A stretch of DNA of 64,000 bases from JAOUEA01 sp963797635 (lineage in GTDB: Bacteria > Actinomycetota > UBA4738 > HRBIN12): contig CAWCPZ010000010.1 in NCBI GenBank assembly GCA_963797635.1, forward strand, positions 310,001 through 374,000, read 5' to 3'. The notes under the pieces are model-generated. The model ran no database searches. It was given only the letters and a program-made list of their open reading frames with translations, and was not told the origin of the DNA. The position numbers were made by a program, and so were the translations under genes. The first letter of the stretch is position 1, and each line of letters begins with the position of its first letter. Below are positions 56,877 through 64,000 of the stretch, piece after piece.

Positions 56877-57990
56877 ATGCAGCCCGTCCTCTCGAGCGTT
56901 CCCGGCCAGGACGTCGCCATGGCGTTCCTCACCAGCGCCGCCGAGCGGCCGCATCACGCCTACGTGTTCGCCGGACCGGAGGGCAGCGGCAAGTCGATCG
57001 CCGCGCGCGCGTTCGTGGCCACCCTGATGTGTCGCACCGGCGGCTGCGGCGAGTGCCGCGATTGCCGCCTGGCGCTGAAGGACCACCATCCCAACGAGTT
57101 CCTGATCGAACCCGAGGGCCGCGACATCCACGTCGACACGATCCGCGACGAGGTGTGGCATCCCGGCCTCGCGCACCTCGCCCGAACCGGGCCGCAAGGT
57201 CTTCGTGATCCGCGAGGCCGACCGGCTCTCGCCCGCCGCCGCCGACACCCTGCTGAAGGTGCTCGAGGAGCCGCCCGCCGACGCCGTGCTCCTGTTGATG
57301 TCGGCACGCGCGCACGAGTTGCCCGACACCGTGCTCTCGCGCTGCCACGTCGTCACGTTCACCGCGTTGTCCGAGGCGTTCGTCGTGAACGCCCTCGTCA
57401 CCGAAGGCGTGGACGAGACGAAGGCGGCCCTCGCGGCACGGCTCGCCGGTGGCAACCTGGGTCGCGCTCGGCGGCTCGCGGTCTCGGCCGACGGCCTGAA
57501 GTTCCGCGAGGCCGCGCGCGACGCGATCGAGCTCGCGGCGCAGGGCCCTCCCGGTGGGCTCGCCGCCGCCACCGTCGTGCTGGACGCCGCCGCTGAATAC
57601 AAGAAGAACCTCAAGGGCGAGCTCGACGAGGAGCTCGCGCCGTTCATGGACGAGAAGGGCCGTCCCGAGGACGCCTACCGCGGCGCGATCAAACGCATCG
57701 AGACCCGGTTCAAGCGCAAGGAACGCCGCGCCGAACGCGACTACGTCGACTGGGTGTTGCTGGCCGTCTCCGCGCTGCTCCGCGACCGCATCGCCGCCGG
57801 CGTCGGTGTCCGCGCCGCCGACCTGCTGAACCCCGACCTCGCTCCCGGCGACGTCCTGGGAGTCACACGGGCGGCGAAGGGCCTCGCCGGGATCGAGGCC
57901 GCCCGAGCCGAACTCGCCGACGATTTCAACCTCAACGTGCGGCTCGTGCTGGAGCGGGCCTTCCTGTCGCTGGTCGAACTCGCCGCCTGA
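56877..57990 (+). CDS. holB: DNA polymerase III subunit delta', one apparent frameshift
   Basis: The inferred 370-residue clamp-loader subunit has a P-loop GPEGSGKS and the zinc module CRTGGCGECRDC, followed by FVIREADRLSPAAADTLLKVLEEPP and SRCHVVTF, which are the delta'/DnaX signatures. The frame breaks near 57190 at a GGG-C run, just before RKVFVIREAD. Like many delta' subunits it is likely catalytically weak as ATPase but structural in clamp loading. Its position after topA and tmk agrees with actinobacterial gene order, apart from the intervening regulator. Confidence 0.9.
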
Positions 57991-58079
57991 GGAGCACGCA
58001 ACGCGGGGTGCCACCCTCACCGGAGAAGGTGGTGGCCTCCTCGTGGCCTCGGCGCCGGGCCACGGCGTACCCTCCCGCC

Positions 58080-58835
58080 ATGGAAACCGATGCCAAGGCG
58101 CTCGTCACGGTCGGATTGCGCAAGACGTTCGAGTCCACCGATGACGACCAGATCCCCGTCCGAGCCCTCAGGGGGCTGGACGTCTCGGTCGATCGCGGTG
58201 AGTTCGTGGCCGTCATGGGCCCCTCGGGATGCGGCAAGTCGACCATGCTCAACCTCATCGCCGGCCTCGACACGCCGACCGACGGCACGATCGAGATCGA
58301 CGGCGAACCGATCACGGGCCTGTCCGAAGACGATCTGGCCATGATGCGCCGTCGTCACATCGGGATCGTGTTCCAGTTCTTCAACCTCCTCGAGGGCATG
58401 ACGGTGCTCGAGAACGTCGCGATGCCGGCCGCGGTTGCGGGGCGCTCACGCAAACAGGCGGAAACACGGGGACGCGATCTGCTCGACCTGCTGGGCATCG
58501 CGGACAAGGCCTCGGCTGCACCTGGCCGCCTGTCCGGGGGACAGCGTCAGCGGCTGTCGATCGCCCGTGCGCTCGCGAACGAGCCCACCTTGCTGCTCGC
58601 CGACGAGCCCACCGGCTCGCTCGACTCGGCCGGGGGCGCCGAGGTGCTCGAGCTGTTCCGCCGTCTCCACGAAGGGGGCCAGACGATCGTCATGGTGACC
58701 CACGACGACGACGTGGCCTCCGTGTCCGACCGCATCGTGCGCATGCGGGACGGCCGCATCGACGACGGCCGGGAGCACGCCGCCACGGGCGCTGCCGGCG
58801 GCGTGTTCGCCGCGTGGGAGGAACCGGCCACGTGA
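58080..58835 (+). CDS. ABC transporter ATPase, MacB/LolD/FtsE type
   Basis: The intact 251-residue ATPase has Walker A GPSGCGKSTML, Q-loop VFQFFNLLEGMTVLENV, signature LSGGQRQRLSIARALA, Walker B LLLADEPTGSLDS and the switch His in VTHDDDVA. Insertion of residues ALRGLDVSVDRGEFVAVMG fits the MacB/LolD subgroup that works with FtsX-like permeases by mechanotransmission rather than substrate passage. The permease start overlaps its stop (GTGA at 58832-58835). Confidence 0.92.
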   Translation: METDAKALVTVGLRKTFESTDDDQIPVRALRGLDVSVDRGEFVAVMGPSGCGKSTMLNLIAGLDTPTDGTIEIDGEPITGLSEDDLAMMRRRHIGIVFQFFNLLEGMTVLENVAMPAAVAGRSRKQAETRGRDLLDLLGIADKASAAPGRLSGGQRQRLSIARALANEPTLLLADEPTGSLDSAGGAEVLELFRRLHEGGQTIVMVTHDDDVASVSDRIVRMRDGRIDDGREHAATGAAGGVFAAWEEPAT

Positions 58836-61279
58836 ACGCCGGCACCACGATGCGCGCACGTTCCGACGTGCGATCGCGTATGGCGTCCCTCATCGCTGTC
58901 ACGCTTGCTGGTCGGGGTGGCGGGCGCGGTGTCGATCGCTGCGTTCACGGGCGCGGAGCGGGCGAGTACCGCCTACGAGCGCTTCCGGGTGCACACGAAC
59001 GAGCCCGAAGTGATCATGTTCGGCGGCGGGAACTGCCCCTTCTCGAAGAACCTGGATCTCGAGCCGATGGCCTCGCTCCCGCCGGTGGAGTCGATGCAAG
59101 CCGGGTGGAACACGTTCGTCAACGTGTACGACCAGCAAGGCCATCTGTTGATCTACTCGGATCCCAACTTCGACGGCACCCTGAACGCCTTCGACCTCGA
59201 CGAGCCGGATTCGGTGCGTCCCCTGTTGCTCTCGGGGCGGTACCCGCGTACCGCCGATGAGGTGCTGATGGGGTGGGGCGAGTCAGAAGTGCGGCGCCCC
59301 GTGGACGGAGAGACGATCGACGTGTCGATCCCGAGGGCCGATGCGTTCGGGAAGATCGCCGGTGGCGATGAGCCGACGGATGACGACCTGCTCACCGTTC
59401 CCCTGACGGTGGTCGGGACCGCGATCATGCCCGGCGAGCTGGACGGCACCGGTGGTTCCTTGGGCGTGATCCCGGCGTTCGCCGACCGGTACCGGGATGA
59501 GGCGCTCGGGTGCGACGCGGGCATGTTCCAGTTGTCGGGTGGACCGGACGGCACGGCGGCGTTCTGGACCGGATCCAAGCAGATCGCTCCGGGGGCGTTC
59601 GGGTTCGACACCTCGACGGAGCGGACGATCGCCGAGCGTGCCACCTCCCTCCAGTCGGTGATGCTGCGCCTGTTCGGCGGGCTCGCGGCGCTCGCGGCCT
59701 TCTTGGTCTTGGGGCAGGTCCTCGTTCGTCGGACGTTGCTGGCGGCGACGGACGCCCCGGTGCTGCGAGCGCTCGGGATGAGCCGTGGGCAGCTGGTCCG
59801 GGCCGCGTTGCTCCCGGCGGTCGCCGTGGCGCTGCTCGGAACGGCGATCGCGATCGCGGGCGCCGTGGCCTTGTCGGTCCTCACCCCGTTGGGGGACGCC
59901 CGGATCTTCGAGGCGACGCCCGGAGTGTTCATCGACCCCGGCATCCTCGTCGTGGGCGCCCTGGCCATCGTTGTGGCGGTGTTCGCCTGTGTCGGGATCC
60001 CGGCGTGGAGAACCTCCAGGGACACGGGCTCGATGCTGGGCACCACCGAGTTCTCCGGGAGTGACCGCCATTCTCGGACCGCCGCCGCCGCGGCGACGTT
60101 GGGCCTGCCCGTCTCGGCCGTGGCCGGGACGAGGCTGGCGCTGGAGCCCGGGCACGGACGGAGCGCGACGCCCGTCCGCAGCGCGATCGTCGGCCTCACC
60201 CTCGCGGTGACCGCGATGGTGGCGGCCTTCGGCTTCGCCGCGAGCATGGATCGGTTCACGTCGTCCCCCACGCTTGTGGGGGATCCGGTTCGACTTCGCC
60301 ACCGGTCATCCGTTCATCGGTGACGTGTTCCAGAAGGAGGCGATCCCGATCGTGCTCGACGACCCCGATGTGGGCGATCTGACCGTGGGGAACTTCCAGG
60401 AGCAGATCGGCTTGGTGGGGCCGAACGGTACCCAATCGGTGGCGATCTGGGGGATGGAATCGCTGAAGGGAGACCCGATCGACCTCACGATGCTCGAGGG
60501 GCGGTGGCCGGATGCCGACGACGAGATCGCGGTCGGCCTGCAGACCGCGCGGGCCCTCGGGGTGTCGGTCGGCGACCACGTGGAGGCCGAGCTCCGCAGC
60601 ACGACCAAGGACCTCACCGTCGTCGGCATCCCGGTGTTCCCGGATTTCGGCTTCGGGCCGGGCCTGGGTCAGGGCGTGGGCTCCACGATGGATCTGCTGC
60701 ACGAGTTCTATCCCGAAGCGACCCAGAACCTCCTGCTCGCGCGCTTCGCCCCGGGTGCGGACCGTGAAGCAACCCTCGAACGGATCAACCGAGCAGCTCC
60801 TCAAGGTGAACCGAGATGTCGCCGTGGAGACGCCGGAGTCGGGCGAACTCGGCTCGTCGCTGCTGCACACGCGGAAGTCGCGGGGACTGCCCCTGATCTT
60901 GGCCGGGCTGTTCGGTCTGGTCGCGCTGGCGACCCTCGTCCACGTGCTCGTGACCTCCGTGCGACGGCGCCGACGGGACCTCGCGATCCTGCGCACGATC
61001 GGGTTCACCCGGCGGCAGATCGTCGCCACGATCGCCTGGCAGGCCACGACGATCGCCGTGATCGCGCTCCTGATCGGCGTGCCGCTGGGGTTCCTGGTGG
61101 GCCGCTTCACCTGGGCCCTGTTCGCCGACCATCTCGGGGTCGTGTCGTTGCCGGTCGAGGCGTGGGGGAGCGTCGCCATCGTGGTGCCCACCGTCCTGAT
61201 CCTGGCGAACCTGGTGGCGATCGGACCGGCGATGTTCGCGCGCCGGACGCAACCGGCCCAGGTGCTGCGTGCGGAGTGA
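58832..61279 (+). CDS. FtsX/MacB-like ABC permease, three apparent frameshifts
   Basis: The inferred 814-residue protein has an N-terminal helix, an extracytoplasmic domain of about 240 residues, three helices, a second extracytoplasmic domain and a final three-helix FtsX module (RRRRRDLAILRTIGFTRRQIVATIAWQA). The ALGMSRGQLVRAALLPAV segment is the matching cytoplasmic loop of the first module, so this is a duplicated-FtsX type permease. Breaks lie near 58905 and 60280 (both CTTG contexts) and 60793. It pairs with the preceding ATPase, probably exporting or extracting lipoproteins, peptides or drugs. A two-component kinase follows 5 bases later. Confidence 0.85.
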
Positions 61280-61283
61280 CGGC

Positions 61284-62832
61284 ATGAAGGCGTGGATCAA
61301 GTGGCTCGGGTGTGGCGCGCTCCTCGGACTGCTCGCGTGGCTGGTCGCGTGGTCGATCCGCTCGCTGACCGGTGGAGAGGGCGCCGTCACCTGGTGGCTC
61401 GCGCTCGGAGCGATCGCCCTGGTGCCGGCGGTGGCCTCGTTGGCGTCCCCGCGCGTCGGACGGCTCGCCGATCCAGCCCTCGTCGCGGTGTTCTCCGCCT
61501 ACGGCGTCGCTGCCATCGTGGGGGTCGCCCTCCTCGTGACGCTGTTGATCGCGGGGCGGGTCCCCGACGCCGATGCGATCCGACCGTTCGTCGTGCCCGC
61601 CGTGGCGGCGATCGTGCTCGCCGTGGTCCTGGCGCTGGTCTTCGAACCTCGCGTCACCCGCGCCGCGCGGCAGGCGGTGTACGGGCGGACGGTCGGTTCG
61701 GCCGATCTGGCCCGCTCGTTCGGTTCGCGCATGACCCGCGCGATCCCGTTGGACGAGTTGGCGCTCCAGGGCGCCGAAGCGTTGCGGGAAGCGCTGGTGC
61801 TCCGTCGTGTCGAACTGTGGATCCCCGCCGGCGACGAGCTCCGGCCGTGGATCGGCGATCCCCCGCTCGAGCGCACGGCCGTGCCGATGGGCGGCCTCGA
61901 ACCCGCCGCGGTCGTGCAGGCCGGATTGATCGGGCACGGCTGGATGAAGGTGTGGCTGCCGGGCCTGCTCACCGGTCGTGAGGACGCCTTCGTCCGCGCC
62001 GCCCCGATGGCGCATGCCGGCGAGCTGCTCGGACTCCTGTTGGTGGAACGCCCCGTGGGTGCGGAACCGTTCACGCCGGAGGATGAGCGCACGGTGGTCG
62101 AGCTCGCGCGGCAGCTCGGTGTGGCGGTGCACAACGCCCGGTTGGACTCCGCGCTCCAGGCATCGCTCGACGAGGTGCGCCGTCAGGCCGACGAGCTGCA
62201 GCGTTCGCGAGGTCGCATCGTGGCCGCCGGCGACCAGGCCCGTCGGACGATCGAACGCAACCTGCACGACGGCGCGCAGCAGCACCTGGTGGCGCTCGCC
62301 GTGCAGCTCAAGCTCGCTCGTTCGCTGATGGACCGCGACCCCGAGCAAGCCAAGACGTCGATCGACGGGTTGGCCGAGGCGGTGCAGGACACGATCCAGG
62401 AACTCCGCGACCTGGCGCACGGCATCTATCCGCCGCTCCTGGCCGACAAGGGCCTGCCCGACGCCCTGGTGTCGGCGGGCCGCCGCTCGGTGCTCCCGGT
62501 CACGGTCGAGACGCCCGACCTCGGACGGTATCCGGCCGAAGCGGAGGCCACGGTCTATTTCTGCGTGCTGGAGGCGTTGCAGAACGCCGGCAAGTACGCG
62601 GGGGAGCGTGCGGAGGTTCACGTGCGAGGTCACCGAGGACGCGCACACCCTCACGTTCACCGTCTCCGACGACGGACCGGGGTTCGATCCGCGAGCCGGA
62701 CACATGGGCGCCGGGTTCACGAACATGCTCGACCGCCTGGGGGCGTTGGGCGGGAGCCTGCGCGTGGAATCGGCTGAGGGCAAGGGCACCAGGGTCGTGG
62801 GTCTCGTGCCCGCCCAGCGCCTCGACGGCTGA
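61284..62832 (+). CDS. NarL-type sensor histidine kinase, one apparent frameshift
   Basis: The inferred 515-residue kinase starts at ATG 61284; a GTG 15 bases upstream is an alternative. It has four membrane helices, a GAF-like domain (about residues 150-270), then HisKA_3 (RRTIERNLHDGAQQHLVALAVQLKLA, LRDLAHGIYPPLLADKGL) and an HATPase with CVLEALQNAGKYA and DDGPGFDPR. The frame breaks near 62628 between VHVR and VTEDAHTLTFTV. It directly follows the ABC permease and precedes a stand-alone receiver gene, which could be its partner. LDGAQQ-type kinases often sense envelope stress. Confidence 0.85.
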
Positions 62833-62943
62833 TCGGTGCGTCCTGCGCGGCCAGGACTACGTCAACAGTGGTGCTGGCACTACTGGCGGAGGGCACCTAC
62901 GGTGGGACGCTGGTCGTATCGCCCGACCACAGGAGCATCAGCT

Positions 62944-63318
62944 ATGTCCGTCCGAGTCCTCATCGTCGATGACCAGGAGCCGTTCCGCATGGCGGCCCGC
63001 ATGGTCGTCGATGCCACGGACGGCTTCGACGTCGTGGGGGAAGCCGAAACCGGCGAGGACTCGGTGACGATGGCCTCCGACCTGCAGCCCGACCTCGTGC
63101 TGATGGACGTGAACCTTCCGGGGATCAACGGTCTCGACGCCACGCGGCAGATCCTGAGCGGTTCCGACACGGTGGTCGTGCTCCTGCTCTCCACCTACGA
63201 AGAGGATGAATACGCGCCCAAGGCCGCCGAGTGCGGGGCGGCGTCCTACATCCCCAAAGCGGTGTTCGGACCGGACCGGCTCGAAGACGCCTGGGCGGCC
63301 GCGAGCGCCCCGAAGTAG
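62944..63318 (+). CDS. Stand-alone receiver-domain response regulator
   Basis: The 124-residue product is a single receiver domain with DDQ at 9-11, phosphoacceptor Asp55 in VLMDVNLPG and the switch Lys in SYIPKAVF. No HTH domain follows before the TAG stop. An AGGAG site is upstream. It lies between two NarL-type kinases, one on each side. The sequence resembles the receiver of NarL regulators, so it may be a shortened regulator that titrates phosphate or controls output by protein contacts. Confidence 0.85.
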   Translation: MSVRVLIVDDQEPFRMAARMVVDATDGFDVVGEAETGEDSVTMASDLQPDLVLMDVNLPGINGLDATRQILSGSDTVVVLLLSTYEEDEYAPKAAECGAASYIPKAVFGPDRLEDAWAAASAPK

Positions 63319-63345
63319 TCTCGCTCAGACTACCGGCCCACGCGG

Positions 63346-64000
63346 TCATGTCGGTGAGATCGGCACGACCCCGATCACGACGGTGCCGCTCCCCGGGGCG
63401 GAGGTCACCTGCAGCGAGCCGCCGACCGCATCCAGCCGGTCCTGCATCCCCTGGATCCCCGTGCCCGGCGTGTGCGTCTGTGGATCGAAGCCCACCCCGT
63501 CGTCGCGAACCTCGAAGGTCAGCGAGCCGTTGGACGTTCGCAGCCGGAGCTCGATCCCCGATGCCTGCGCGTACTTCGACACGTTCTGCATGGCCTCCAG
63601 CACGCAGAAGTACACGGTCGCCTCCGCCTCGGCCGGATAGCGTCCGATGCCGTCGGCGTCCAGGCGTCACCGGCACCGTCGACCTTGCGTCCCTGCGCGG
63701 CCAGCGCCGCCGCCAGTCCCTTGTCGGCGAGCAGCGGCGGGTAGATCCCCCGTGCGAGGTCGCGCAGGGTCTCGAGCGCATCGTTCGTGTCCGCCTGGAT
63801 CTGCGCCAGCATCTCGTGCGCCTTCGCGGTGTCGCGGTCGATCAACGTGTCGGCGAGTCGGGTCTTGACCGAGAGCGCCACCAGCTGCTGTTGCGCGCCG
63901 TCGTGGATGTTGCGTTCCAGGCGCCGCCGGCCCTCGTCCTGGGCCGCGACCATCCGCTGGCGCGACGCGCGCAAGTTCTTCGATCAACCTCACGTTGCGG
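63346..64000 (-). CDS. NarL-type sensor histidine kinase, 5' part beyond the window, two apparent frameshifts
   Basis: The gene runs off the right edge, so only the C-terminal about 215 residues are seen. HisKA_3 is visible as RLERNIHDGAQQQLVALSVKTRLA and LRDLARGIYPPLLADKGL; the HATPase as CVLEAMQNVSKYAQASG, DDGVGFDPQTHTPGTGIQGMQDR and GSGTVVIG. Frame breaks are near 63972 (extra base in CTTG, after LIEE) and near 63660. It is a close paralogue of the kinase at 61284 and converges on the stand-alone receiver gene, 27 bases away. Confidence 0.85.

Noticed and set aside
1..64000. Programmed +1 frameshifting as the explanation of the broken genes
   Set aside because: Net -1 changes also occur (for example near 2570, 14365, 30104, 35380 and 50143), most changes look like base duplications or losses in short runs, and codons such as CTT followed by G are read normally in intact genes (for example early in hppA). 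Sequencing error is simpler.
1..64000. CRISPR arrays, insertion sequences, integrases, prophage genes, replication origins
   Set aside because: No repeat-spacer array, transposase, recombinase, phage structural gene or DnaA-box cluster was seen on either strand.

Overview
This is about 64 kb of very GC-rich (roughly two thirds G+C), gene-dense DNA with no rRNA, tRNA, CRISPR array, insertion sequence or prophage visible. Gene content points to the Actinomycetota: a topA / thymidylate kinase / holB neighbourhood, a thymidylate kinase fused behind an MFS transporter, a topoisomerase I with several zinc ribbons and a Lys/Ala-rich tail, LytR-CpsA-Psr and NarL-type two-component proteins, and frequent GTG starts with 4-base start/stop overlaps. 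I cannot assign a class; a deep-branching, possibly uncultured lineage is likely.

Layout. 0-8 kb: an amidohydrolase cut by the left edge, small YCII and ABM-like proteins, a Pr6Pr-type membrane protein, an exported amidohydrolase plus exported endonuclease/exonuclease/phosphatase operon, and a histone-H1-like basic protein. 8-14 kb: MarR regulator divergent from a drug-type ABC exporter, a NarL-type kinase/regulator pair, and two tandem paralogous secreted proteins, each preceded by a DosR/DevR-like palindrome. 14-26.8 kb: flippase, small membrane proteins, a DUF1998 helicase in operon with a cation exchanger, a second divergent exchanger, an LCP protein with its partner, NhaA and a NUDIX protein. 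26.9-29.6 kb: a K+-independent type proton-pumping pyrophosphatase and an OB-fold protein.

The centre (29.6-46.6 kb) is a potassium island: kdpFABCDE preceded by a 27-aa membrane peptide and by four phased GCGTCA repeats, an orphan DUF4118-GAF protein, two tandem TrkA-type RCK proteins, a second KdpDE-like two-component pair with its own phased repeats, and two tandem KimA-like K+ importers. With NhaA, the pyrophosphatase and two Ca2+/Na+ exchangers nearby, the window is largely devoted to cation and proton balance.

46.5-64 kb: YihY-type membrane protein, GNAT, DedA, topA, the MFS-Tmk fusion, a large ATP-binding LuxR regulator inserted before holB, a MacB/FtsX-type ABC system, a NarL-type kinase, a stand-alone receiver, and a kinase cut by the right edge.

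Quality warning. About 40 net +1 and about seven net -1 apparent frameshifts interrupt otherwise well-conserved genes, including topA, holB and every large kdp gene. The simplest explanation is uncorrected single-base indels from long-read sequencing. Disrupted genes are therefore listed as single features over their inferred full span, with approximate breakpoints given in the evidence.
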